Positions 57,052 to 64,000 of a stretch of DNA of 64,000 bases are shown here, one piece after another (positions within the stretch are counted from its first letter, which is position 1; each line of letters opens with the position of its first letter). The position numbers and the translations under genes are program-made. A model generated the notes under the pieces. The model had not been told where the DNA came from, ran no database searches, and saw only the letters and a list, made by a program, of their open reading frames with translations. The stretch comes from CAZGNZ01 sp964527215 (GTDB lineage Bacteria; Fidelibacterota; Marinisomatia; SCGC-AAA003-L08; JACNLC01). Location of the stretch: the NCBI GenBank assembly GCA_964527215.1, contig CAZGNZ010000019.1, positions 10,265 to 74,264 of the forward strand. The letters are read 5' to 3'.

Positions 57052-57864
57052 CTACGTCACACTTTCGCGAATATCTTCGATCGTTCCCAGCGATTCAATG
57101 AATGCATCATACACCTGGGGATCGAAGTGGGTTCCCACACCCTGCTTCATAATATCCAGCGTCTTATCCACCGACAAAGCAGGCTTGTATACTCTTTTCG
57201 TCGTAAGGGCGTCAAATACGTCAACCACCGCAACGATTCTTCCTTCAATGGGTATTTCCGATCCCACCAGATTCTGGGGATATCCGGAACCGTCATATTT
57301 TTCATGGTGTGTGTATGCAATACGGTCAGCCATCTGCAGGGTTTCGGATTTTGAATCTTTCAAAATCAGATGGCCAATATAAGAATGCATTTTCATCTGC
57401 TCGTATTCTTCTGCCGTGAGTTTACCTGGTTTCAGAAGGATACTGTCAGTGATTCCGATCTTGCCCACATCATGCATGGGGCTGGCAAGCTTGATAAGGT
57501 TGATGAATTCCTTCTCAAACTGCATCGCTTCCGCCACAACTTCGCTGTATGCGCTGATTCGCTTCAGGTGAGTGGCAGTATCATCATCCCGGAATTCAGC
57601 GGCAATGGACAGCCGATAAATCGTTTCCAGGTTGGCTTCCTTGGTTTCTGAATAGGAATCAAGAAGCTGAATGTAAAGCTTTCGGAAGTCTTCAGCATAT
57701 GACCTCAGCTGTTCTTTTTCCTTTTCCAGTTCCTGATTTTTCTGTTTGATGAGGGAATAGGCCTGCTCGAGCTCATCACGTTTAGCCTTTTCCTCATTGT
57801 AAATTCTCGCCAGGTCTCTGGCATATAGTTCAGTCTGATCGTATGTAATGGATTTCTTGGTCAT
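57052..57864 (-). CDS. HD-GYP domain cyclic-di-GMP phosphodiesterase
   Basis: A cytoplasmic 270-residue protein predicted to hydrolyse cyclic di-GMP to GMP. Residues 25-80 are a coiled coil. The HD-GYP domain follows, with HAT-type metal ligands in DDDTATHLKRI near 99, the HD pair at 131-132 in MHDVGKIGI and the diagnostic HHEKYDGSGYP at 186-196. All metal-binding and GYP residues are present. There is no receiver or sensor in the chain, so control probably comes from the neighbouring receivers or kinase through the coil. First gene of the minus-strand signalling cluster. Confidence 0.92.
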   Translation of the reverse strand: MTKKSITYDQTELYARDLARIYNEEKAKRDELEQAYSLIKQKNQELEKEKEQLRSYAEDFRKLYIQLLDSYSETKEANLETIYRLSIAAEFRDDDTATHLKRISAYSEVVAEAMQFEKEFINLIKLASPMHDVGKIGITDSILLKPGKLTAEEYEQMKMHSYIGHLILKDSKSETLQMADRIAYTHHEKYDGSGYPQNLVGSEIPIEGRIVAVVDVFDALTTKRVYKPALSVDKTLDIMKQGVGTHFDPQVYDAFIESLGTIEDIRESVT

Positions 57865-57902
57865 AACTAAGAGATTAATTTACAGATAATTCCTCCTTAT
57901 AT

Positions 57903-57934
57903 AAAAAAAAAAGACCCCTTCGGATGAAGGGGTC
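57903..57934 (-). terminator. Rho-independent terminator of groES-groEL
   Basis: On the reverse strand AGACCCCTTC and GAAGGGGTCT form a ten-base-pair stem over ATCC and are followed by ten or more Ts. It is 27 bases after the groEL stop. Confidence 0.93.
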
Positions 57935-57961
57935 TGAGAATAACAGGATAAAACGGTCGGC

Positions 57962-59599
57962 TTAGTACATGCCGCCCATACCACCCATGTCGCCACCCGG
58001 CATCGGGGGCATGGCAGGTTTTTCTTCTTTCTTCTCTGAAACAATTGCCTCAGTTGTCAGAAGCAGACCGGCAACACTAGCAGCATTCTGGACAGCAGTC
58101 CGGGTTACCAATGTGGGATCAATAATCCCGGCCTGATACATATCGGTATATTCCTCGCGGCGGGCATCAAAACCGAAACTGCTTTCGTTATCATTGATCT
58201 TGGCAATGATTACGGGAGGTTCCATGCCGGCGTTGAAGATAATCTGGCGGGCCGGTGATTCCAGAGCTTTCCTCACAATTTCAATACCGAGAACGATATC
58301 ATCTTCATCAGTTACATCTGTTTTTATTTCAGATGCGGCACGAAGCAGCGCAACACCGCCGCCGGGTACAATACCTTCCTGAACAGCGGCACGGGTTGCA
58401 TGAAGTGCATCTTCCACCCGGGCTTTCTTTTCTTTCATCTCAACTTCTGTGGCAGCACCAATGTTCAGCACTGCTACGCCGCCGGACAGTTTTGCCAGAC
58501 GTTCCTGAAGCTTTTCACGATCGTAATCGGAACTGGTGTTCTCAATCTGAACCTTGATTTCATTTACACGGGCCAGAATGCCGTCATTGTCGCCAGCACC
58601 TTCTACAATGGTGGTATTGTCCTTGTCAACCGAGATGGAACGCGCGGTGCCGAGATATGCCAGGGTAGCATTTTCCAGCTTGTATCCCTGTTCTTCCGAA
58701 ATGACGGTTCCACCGGTGAGGACTGCAATATCCTGCAGCATGGCTTTGCGGCGGTCACCAAATCCGGGAGCTTTCACCGCGACCACTTTCAGTGTGCCGC
58801 GCAGTTTGTTCACGACCAGTGTGGCCAGAGCTTCACCTTCTATATCCTCAGCAATTATGAGCATCGAGCGTCCGCCCTGAGTCACCTTTTCCAGGATAGG
58901 CAGCAGATCCTTCATCGCACTGATTTTTTTGTCATAAATCAGAATGAAGGGATTTTCAAGTTCTGCTTCCATGGTTTCAGAATTGGTCACAAAATACGGA
59001 GACAGGTATCCACGGTCAAACTGCATACCTTCTACGGTTTCCAGGAAAGTGTCCATGCTCTTTGCTTCTTCAACCGTAATGACGCCCTCATTGCCCACTT
59101 TTTCCATGGCATCAGCAATGAGATCACCAATTTCTTTATCGTTATTGGCAGAAATGGAACCAACCTGTGAAATTTCTTCCTTGCTGGAGATTTCTTTACT
59201 CAAATTTTTGAGATAGTCGGTAACCTGTTCCACAGCCATGTCAATACCGCGTTTCAGATCCATCGGATTGGCACCGGCAGTCACGTTTTTTAAACCTTCG
59301 TGAATGATGGCCTGGGCCAGAACCGTGGCAGTAGTGGTACCGTCACCGGCAACATCAGATGTCTTTGAAGCAACTTCGCGAACCATCTGAGCACCCATGT
59401 TTTCCTTGGCATCTTCCAGTTCAATTTCTTTTGCAACAGTGACACCGTCTTTTGTAACAGTAGGTGCACCAAAACTTTTTTCCAGAATTACATTGCGGCC
59501 TTTGGGACCTAAAGTAACCTTCACTGCATCGGCGAGTTTATCTACACCTGTTTTCAGCAATGAACGGGCTTCTACATCATAATCAATTAATTTGGCCAT
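57962..59599 (-). CDS. groEL: Chaperonin GroEL (60 kDa)
   Basis: The ring-forming ATP-driven chaperonin. The 545-residue length is standard. Marks are TLGPKGRNVILEKSFGAP near the N-terminus, AGDGTTTATVLAQAI near residue 86, the nucleotide-binding Gly-rich segment VPGGGVALLRA near 411 and the flexible C-terminal GGM repeats (GGDMGGMGGMY). GAGGAG lies before the ATG. It is co-transcribed with groES, 18 bases upstream, and followed by a strong terminator. No CIRCE element (HrcA operator) was found ahead of groES, so heat-shock control probably differs from the HrcA model. Confidence 0.99.
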   Translation of the reverse strand: MAKLIDYDVEARSLLKTGVDKLADAVKVTLGPKGRNVILEKSFGAPTVTKDGVTVAKEIELEDAKENMGAQMVREVASKTSDVAGDGTTTATVLAQAIIHEGLKNVTAGANPMDLKRGIDMAVEQVTDYLKNLSKEISSKEEISQVGSISANNDKEIGDLIADAMEKVGNEGVITVEEAKSMDTFLETVEGMQFDRGYLSPYFVTNSETMEAELENPFILIYDKKISAMKDLLPILEKVTQGGRSMLIIAEDIEGEALATLVVNKLRGTLKVVAVKAPGFGDRRKAMLQDIAVLTGGTVISEEQGYKLENATLAYLGTARSISVDKDNTTIVEGAGDNDGILARVNEIKVQIENTSSDYDREKLQERLAKLSGGVAVLNIGAATEVEMKEKKARVEDALHATRAAVQEGIVPGGGVALLRAASEIKTDVTDEDDIVLGIEIVRKALESPARQIIFNAGMEPPVIIAKINDNESSFGFDARREEYTDMYQAGIIDPTLVTRTAVQNAASVAGLLLTTEAIVSEKKEEKPAMPPMPGGDMGGMGGMY

Positions 59600-59617
59600 T
59601 ATTAGGACTCCTCAGTG

Positions 59618-59902
59618 TTATATAATTGCAAGGATATCGCTTTCGCGCATGATCAGATATTCTTCACCGTCAATGGTGATCTCAGTGCCGGAATATTTAC
59701 CATACAACACTGAATCACCCACTTTCAAACTGGGTGCAATGAGCGCACCGGCATCAGATGTTTTGCCGGGTCCGACTGCCATAATTTTTCCCTGCTGAGG
59801 TTTTTCTTTGGCAGTATCCGGAAGTATGATTCCACCCTTGGTCTTTTCTTCGGCCTCTGCAGCCTGCACAACGACACGATCCGAAAGTGGTTTTATGTTC
59901 AT
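59618..59902 (-). CDS. groES: Co-chaperonin GroES (10 kDa)
   Basis: The heptameric lid of GroEL. I use ATG 59902, which gives MNIKPLSDRVVVQAAEAEEK and 94 residues, with AGGAGA nine bases upstream; the longer frame adds nine unconserved residues. The mobile loop KTKGGIILPDTAKEKPQ near residues 22-38 and KVGDSVLYGKYSGTEI near 65 are typical. The gene opens the two-gene chaperonin operon. The upstream gap to dUTPase (about 300 bases) includes ATGAC-GTAAT-GTCAT at 60002-60016, a small inverted repeat of unknown meaning. Confidence 0.98.
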   Translation of the reverse strand: MNIKPLSDRVVVQAAEAEEKTKGGIILPDTAKEKPQQGKIMAVGPGKTSDAGALIAPSLKVGDSVLYGKYSGTEITIDGEEYLIMRESDILAII

Positions 59903-60199
59903 TTCAAATCTCCTATTTTTTCTGTCCAATGATTTGGTTTATTAAATTTAAGCGAGTTAAAATCGGCGCCCATTTTACAAAATTAATGCCGCTGAAATCG
60001 TATGACGTAATGTCATGCTCCGTCGAGAGATTATGAAAATGACAGGGAATTCGGATTGATAAATGACCGTTCAGGCCTGTTTATTGACCATGAGGGACAG
60101 CAGAATGGGTCTTACAGGATCTATTCTGCAGCCGATTACCTGATGCCTGGAAAAGCGTCAATGAGCGAAGCGCCGGTTTTGCTTACGGAAAGATGAAGG

Positions 60200-60637
60200 T
60201 CAGGACCCTGTGCTTCCAAATCCGCCCATGCCGCGGGTCGTATCGCTCAGGGCATTTGTCAGTTCAAATTCAATGGGAGAACTGTCAGCTGCCACCAGTT
60301 GGAATAACCGCTGTCCGTGGGTCACCGTATAGCGTTCGGTTTTGATATTATCACACATCGCCATGATTTCACCACGGTATCCGCCGTCAATTAATCCGAT
60401 TGAATTGGACATGCGCAGGGGAGTTTTTGAAATACTTGATCGGGGAATGAGGTAGTATGCCCGCCCATCCACCGGTTCACAAGTAATTCCAAAGCGTATG
60501 GCTTTTGTCTCACCCGGATCAAATGTCATTTCATCAATGACGTAAATGTCCAGCCCCGCATCTCCTTTATGATAATGTCCATGATTCCGGTACAGTTCTT
60601 CGGCGATCTCGTTCAGAGGTTTAATCAACAGCTTCAT
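60200..60637 (-). CDS. dut: Deoxyuridine 5'-triphosphate nucleotidohydrolase (dUTPase)
   Basis: Hydrolyses dUTP to dUMP and pyrophosphate, keeping uracil out of DNA. The 145-residue protein has all five trimeric dUTPase motifs: AGLDIY at 27, PRSSIS at 65, GLIDGGYRGEIM at 81 with the catalytic Asp84, GQRLFQLV at 108 and the C-terminal P-loop-like arm RGMGGFGSTG at 135. ATG 60637 is chosen because GGAGAAGG stands just before it; upstream codons of the longer frame are not conserved. Motif III and the MSNSIG segment resemble the dUTPase branch more than dCTP deaminase. It follows comM by 127 bases. Confidence 0.92.
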   Translation of the reverse strand: MKLLIKPLNEIAEELYRNHGHYHKGDAGLDIYVIDEMTFDPGETKAIRFGITCEPVDGRAYYLIPRSSISKTPLRMSNSIGLIDGGYRGEIMAMCDNIKTERYTVTHGQRLFQLVAADSSPIEFELTNALSDTTRGMGGFGSTGS

Positions 60638-60764
60638 ATCCTTCTCCAGTTTTCCATGTGGTAATAATGGGAGGAAATTTAACGCTCTGCACTGCATTTT
60701 CCCCCGTGAATTAACCGGTATGATCCTGAATAACGGATGTCGAACTGCCCTGGCCGGCTGCCTG

Positions 60765-62309
60765 CTAATGTGCCCATAAACCGCGATCCAGACTGCGGTA
60801 CTGGATGGCTTCCCCAAGATGGTGCGGCAGAATGATCTGCTGCTGATCCAGATCGGCAATGGTCCGCGCAACTTTTAGGATTCGGTCATATGCACGGGCG
60901 GACAGTCCCAGTCGCTCCATGGCGTTCTTCAGCAGGATCTGACTTTGCCGCGTCATTCGGCAGTAATGCTCAATCTGTCCCCGTTCCATCCCGGCATTGC
61001 TGTTCAGTTGGGAAAACCGCTGAAAGCGGTGGTTCTGAATCTCCCTGGCCTGCTGAACCCGGTTCCGAATGACCTTTGATGACTCCGTGTGCGATTTCCG
61101 GGTCAGCTCTTCAAACGGCACGGAAGGCACTTCGATATGGATATCAATACGATCCAGCAAAGGACCTGAAATTCGGGACAGGTATTTCTGGATGCTCATC
61201 TGGCTGCAGCTGCATTCACGAACCCGATCGGTGTAATATCCGCAGGGGCAGGGATTCATGGCAGCCACCAGCATAAAGTCCGCCGGATAAGTCAGAGAGA
61301 GGCGGGCGCGTGAAATGGTCACCTCCTGGTTTTCCAGTGGCTGTCTCAGCACTTCCAGAACATTTTTTTTAAATTCCGGCAGTTCATCCAGAAACAGGAT
61401 ACCGTTATGCGCCAGACTTACTTCCCCCGGTCGGGGAATCCCGCCGCCGCCGATCAATCCTACGTCACTGATGGTATGATGAGGACTCCGGAACGGCCGA
61501 TGCTGAACAATGCCGTCTTTCAAATCGGTAATCCCGGCGACACTGTGAATTTTTGTGGTCGCCGTCGCCTCTCCCAGAGTCATCGCGGGCAGAATTCCCG
61601 ACAGACGCCGGGCAATCATGGTTTTTCCGCTTCCCGGCGGACCAATCATAATCACATTATGCCCGCCCGAAGCCGCCACTTCGAATGCCCGCTTGACGTT
61701 TTCCTGCCCCTTCACATCAGAAAAATCAACCGTGGGCAGCACTGGTTTCGGTATTTTATTTTTTCCGGCCGGATCCGGTGCTGACTCGCCTTTGCCATTG
61801 CCGTTCAGCAGGTCCACCGCCTGTTTTAGATCTTTCGCCCCTGTCACACGGATATTATCCACCACCCGCGCTTCATTCAGATTCTGCCACGGCAGAATTA
61901 CCTGCTTGAAACCATGATCGCGGGCACAGAGACAGATGGGAAACACCCCCTTAACCGGCCGCAGGGAACCATCCAGATTCAACTCACCCACCAGCAGAAC
62001 CTGCCTCAGCCGCTCATCGGAAACCTCATCCAGAGCCCGTAGAATACTGACCGCGATGGGCAGATCAAATGCAGATCCCTCCTTCCGAATATCCGCCGGC
62101 GCCAGATTTACAATCACCCGCCACTGACGCAGACTGAAACCGGAATTCCGGATGGCGGCCAGAACACGCTCCTTGCTCTCCTTGACCGCCCCTTCAGGCA
62201 GTCCCACCGTAAAAAAACCCACCGGCTTCCGGTTCTCCAAATGCGCTTCAACCTTGACAATATATGCATCTACACCCAGCACACTGCTGGAAAGGGTATT
62301 GCCGTACAT
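60765..62309 (-). CDS. comM: YifB/ComM family magnesium chelatase-like AAA+ ATPase
   Basis: A hexameric AAA+ helicase which in Vibrio and others (ComM) helps branch migration during natural transformation. From ATG 62309, after AAAGGAG, the protein has 514 residues: an N-terminal Lon protease-like (ChlI) domain (residues 1-165, AFDLPIAVSILRAL), Walker A GPPGSGKT at 223-230, Walker B ILFLDELPEF at 304, a cysteine cluster at 354, 356, 366 and 368 (PCPCGYYTDRVRECSCS) and the C-terminal Mg_chelatase_C domain with LSARAYDRILKVARTIADL. No other competence gene is present in the window. Confidence 0.94.
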   Translation of the reverse strand: MYGNTLSSSVLGVDAYIVKVEAHLENRKPVGFFTVGLPEGAVKESKERVLAAIRNSGFSLRQWRVIVNLAPADIRKEGSAFDLPIAVSILRALDEVSDERLRQVLLVGELNLDGSLRPVKGVFPICLCARDHGFKQVILPWQNLNEARVVDNIRVTGAKDLKQAVDLLNGNGKGESAPDPAGKNKIPKPVLPTVDFSDVKGQENVKRAFEVAASGGHNVIMIGPPGSGKTMIARRLSGILPAMTLGEATATTKIHSVAGITDLKDGIVQHRPFRSPHHTISDVGLIGGGGIPRPGEVSLAHNGILFLDELPEFKKNVLEVLRQPLENQEVTISRARLSLTYPADFMLVAAMNPCPCGYYTDRVRECSCSQMSIQKYLSRISGPLLDRIDIHIEVPSVPFEELTRKSHTESSKVIRNRVQQAREIQNHRFQRFSQLNSNAGMERGQIEHYCRMTRQSQILLKNAMERLGLSARAYDRILKVARTIADLDQQQIILPHHLGEAIQYRSLDRGLWAH

Positions 62310-62814
62310 TCTGCTCCTTTTGAAATCACCATTGAGGAAATTAGACAGGGTAAAAATGATCAACCTGAAAATGAAAAGAATATTTTGAATGCTGCTGGAA
62401 AATTATCCGGATATTATTCTGCACTGCTAAGCTTATGGACACATAACTGCAATCTTAACACATAATCTCACACCATTCACTCTATAATAACCTATGCTTT
62501 CAGCGCAGTAGATCGGACGGAATCAGGGAATAATTATATCGGAACGCGGCAAAACCACATCAAAAAACTGAAATACAGACAGACCATACGGCAGTGCAGG
62601 CGAATCATTCAGAAATGCAGTCTGCCAGAAGAATTTTAACTTAGGTTTGCAGATTTCAGGGGACAGTCTTCACTCGGCAGTATCTGGAATATGAAACGGA
62701 TATATCTCTCGTAACAGCCGCCCGGCTGAATCCGGCAGTGTTCTTATATGTTTATACCGGATTGGAGATCATCGTTGCCAAACCACAGCTGGGAAAATAT
62801 TATGAATTTTAAAT

Positions 62815-62903
62815 TGAATTTCCCCCTGTCTGCTGATGGGACGGGGTATCAGTAATCGATCGGATCATTAACTATTTCGCCGCCACGCCAACCGGCGGAT
62901 TCA
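62815..62903 (+). repeat. Dispersed hairpin-rich repeat, copy 3 (short)
   Basis: A truncated copy of the repeat at 926 and 15092: TGAATTTCCCC, then GGGACGGGGTATCAGTAATC, GATCGGATCATT and CGCCGCCACGCCAACCGGCG followed by GATTCAA. The internal block from CAACAAGCGGCGG to the second hairpin is missing, as if lost by deletion between the two GGCGGATT ends. It lies in a gene-free region. Confidence 0.75.
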
Positions 62904-63403
62904 ACTTCATAGACTTTCATTGCATTTCAAGTGCGTTTGGGCTCAGCAGTATGGTTAAAGGATTTGTTGGTTGTGTGGTTGAATCGGGTTCCCGACGGGG
63001 CGTGGTTGAATAGTGAAATGGTAAAATCGCGTAATGACTGAATTGGGCCTTCTGACATAATGCAGTTAAGTAGGAACGGAAAGTCTTGAGTTGCCAGATA
63101 TCAGTGGTCACCCGTCAGTCCCTTGATTGTGCTTTTACAATTTCAGATGTCGTAAATCCCGCTCCCACTCTCCGTCGACAGACATCCGAATTGCGGTTCA
63201 GGATGCATAGTAACAATAGAGAGCTTGCTCAGAAAACCACGTTTCCACCAGAGAATATTCGCTGCTGGGGGTTGGGATCGTAGTATCCTGAACTCCCAGA
63301 TCAGGTGGCATTTCCCCGGGAGTGGTGGGGGTTTGGGATGGGTGATCTCGGGAAAAATTTTCAATCTGTGGTTCCACAGACCATTTGGTTAATCCAGATC
63401 CAC
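62904..63403. other. Gene-poor stretch with decayed or non-coding sequence
   Basis: No open frame here has a ribosome site or recognisable product. The sequence includes short G+T-rich direct repeats around 62960-63015 (GTGTGGTTGAAT, GCGTGGTTGAAT) and a seven-base-pair hairpin TCTGTGG-TT-CCACAGA at 63365-63380. The preceding part (62310-62814) is likewise empty apart from the comM promoter region. It looks like an intergenic island where repeats and element remains collect. Confidence 0.5.
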
Positions 63404-63490
63404 AGCCCTGAAGGGGCTGAAATACGTCAGCCCGGGGCATCGCCCCGGGAACCGGATAGAATTACGGAAGAGCCCTGAAGGGGTGCAGGG
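63404..63490. repeat. AGCCCTGAAGGGG / CCCGGGGCATCGCCCCGGG intergenic repeat
   Basis: AGCCCTGAAGGGGCTGAAA, then a TACGTCAG stretch and the perfect palindrome-type hairpin CCCGGGGCATCGCCCCGGG, then a second AGCCCTGAAGGGGTG at 63471. From memory this motif pair is widely scattered in genomes of Chlorobi, Bacteroidota, Planctomycetes and related phyla, often wrongly annotated as coding. Only one and a half units are present here. Confidence 0.75.
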
Positions 63491-63698
63491 AAAAAAACCT
63501 GACGGATCGGGTGTTGTCAATTGGTCAAGTAGTTGAGTGGGTTTTGGAAAGCCGTCAGTTTCCAGCGATCAGTTATCAGCACAAGCTCTGAGGAGTAACA
63601 GTATTATCGCGCATTCAGGACAATTTCAGTCAGTCTGAGCGAAGAGCAGACTGTTGAGATTGGATGTTTCATGTTGCGAATGAGATGTTATTGTCTGA

Positions 63699-63935
63699 AT
63701 CCCGTTTTGCAGTTTTCTGGCACTGGTGCTGATGAAAAAGCTTGAGCAGCATCTTCAACATTCCGGCCATGATTTTGAATGGCAGCAAATCAAGCAGGAC
63801 CTGAAAAATTTGCAGGAGGTTATTGTTGAAGAAAAAGGGAAAAAGATAGCTCTTCGTACTCAGTACCAAGGTGTCTGCGGTAAAGTTTTCCAGGCAACCG
63901 GGGTTGCTGTTCCACCTACAATCCGTGTTTTATAG
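63699..63935 (+). pseudogene. 3' remnant of an IS1634/IS4-type transposase
   Basis: The frame runs from just after an in-frame TGA at 63696 to a stop at 63935. It reads FCSFLALVLMKKLEQHL, matching the helix after the last catalytic region of IS1634/IS4 transposases (usually GHVFCSFLALVL), then DLKNLQEVIVEEKGKKIALR and a C-terminal end around GVAVPPTIRVL. The catalytic DDE residues and everything N-terminal are missing, and the bases before 63696 do not continue the family. It is a dead fragment; no terminal inverted repeat was identified in the last 65 bases. Confidence 0.72.
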
Positions 63936-64000
63936 TCATATCCTCTAGCCCGTCTTAAGCAATTCGCGCGATATAAAAAATTAAGTTACTGTTTTTAAAC

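Noticed and set aside
62917..63440. Several short frames of 60-80 residues in the gene-poor end
   Set aside because: They overlap one another in different frames, lack ribosome sites and show no family resemblance.
1..64000. tRNA, rRNA or CRISPR loci
   Set aside because: Gaps between genes were read for T-loop patterns and regular spaced repeats; none were found. A tRNAscan or Infernal run would be decisive.

Overview
The window reads as a chromosomal segment from an anaerobic bacterium of the FCB superphylum, in the range of Marinimicrobia/Fidelibacterota, KSB1 or Calditrichota. The pointers are a secreted protein ending in a type IX secretion-like sorting domain (YPNPFNP motif), two secreted proteins with dockerin-like calcium repeats, a TolC/RND envelope system, and an anaerobic energy set (H2-linked heterodisulfide reductase-like complex, ADP-forming acyl-CoA synthetase, tyrosine phenol-lyase). 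The phylum is an inference from gene content only. No rRNA, tRNA or CRISPR was seen.

Layout. 1-6.4 kb: a cytidylate kinase-like gene cut by the window edge, an MscS channel, a small HTH protein, a flagellin with its own sigma-28 promoter, two membrane proteins and a D-amino acid aminotransferase. 6.9-15.1 kb: a tight seven-gene operon hdrC-hdrB-hdrA-mvhD-mvhG-mvhA-maturation protease. Its HdrA carries a whole GltD/NfnB-like NAD(P)H flavoprotein module inserted between two iron-sulfur motifs, so H2, ferredoxin, a disulfide-type acceptor and a pyridine nucleotide may meet in one complex. 15.5-16.9 kb: a sorted secreted protein. 17.2-33.5 kb: four very large multi-PAS histidine kinases plus a receiver/kinase hybrid set on one strand, three of them without membrane segments, with one single-domain receiver and no DNA-binding output. 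33.6-35.4 kb: a secreted PNGase F-like protein with a dockerin-like module.

35.9-40.9 kb: an acyl-CoA operon (CoA-transferase/hydrolase fused to a GNAT domain, ADP-forming acyl-CoA synthetase, DRTGG-type phosphotransacetylase-like protein) preceded by a perfect CRP-type palindrome. 41.1-47.8 kb, minus strand: a TolC - adaptor - RND pump operon ending in a D-2-hydroxyacid dehydrogenase. 48.0-51.7 kb: tyrosine phenol-lyase and acetoacetyl-CoA synthetase. 51.8-57.9 kb, minus strand: an acidic outer-membrane-type protein, then a signalling cluster of HD-GYP, receiver-PAS-kinase (split by a one-base frameshift) and two single receivers. 58-62.3 kb, minus strand: groES-groEL, dUTPase and comM/yifB. 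62.3-64 kb: no intact gene; repeats and the 3' end of an IS1634/IS4-type transposase.

How it fits together: tyrosine phenol-lyase, the Acd operon, the CoA-transferase and acetoacetyl-CoA synthetase suggest fermentation of amino acids and short acids to acyl-CoA and acetate with ATP made by substrate-level phosphorylation, while the Hdr-Mvh complex balances electrons with H2. A dispersed hairpin-rich repeat occurs three times (about 0.9, 15.1 and 62.8 kb).
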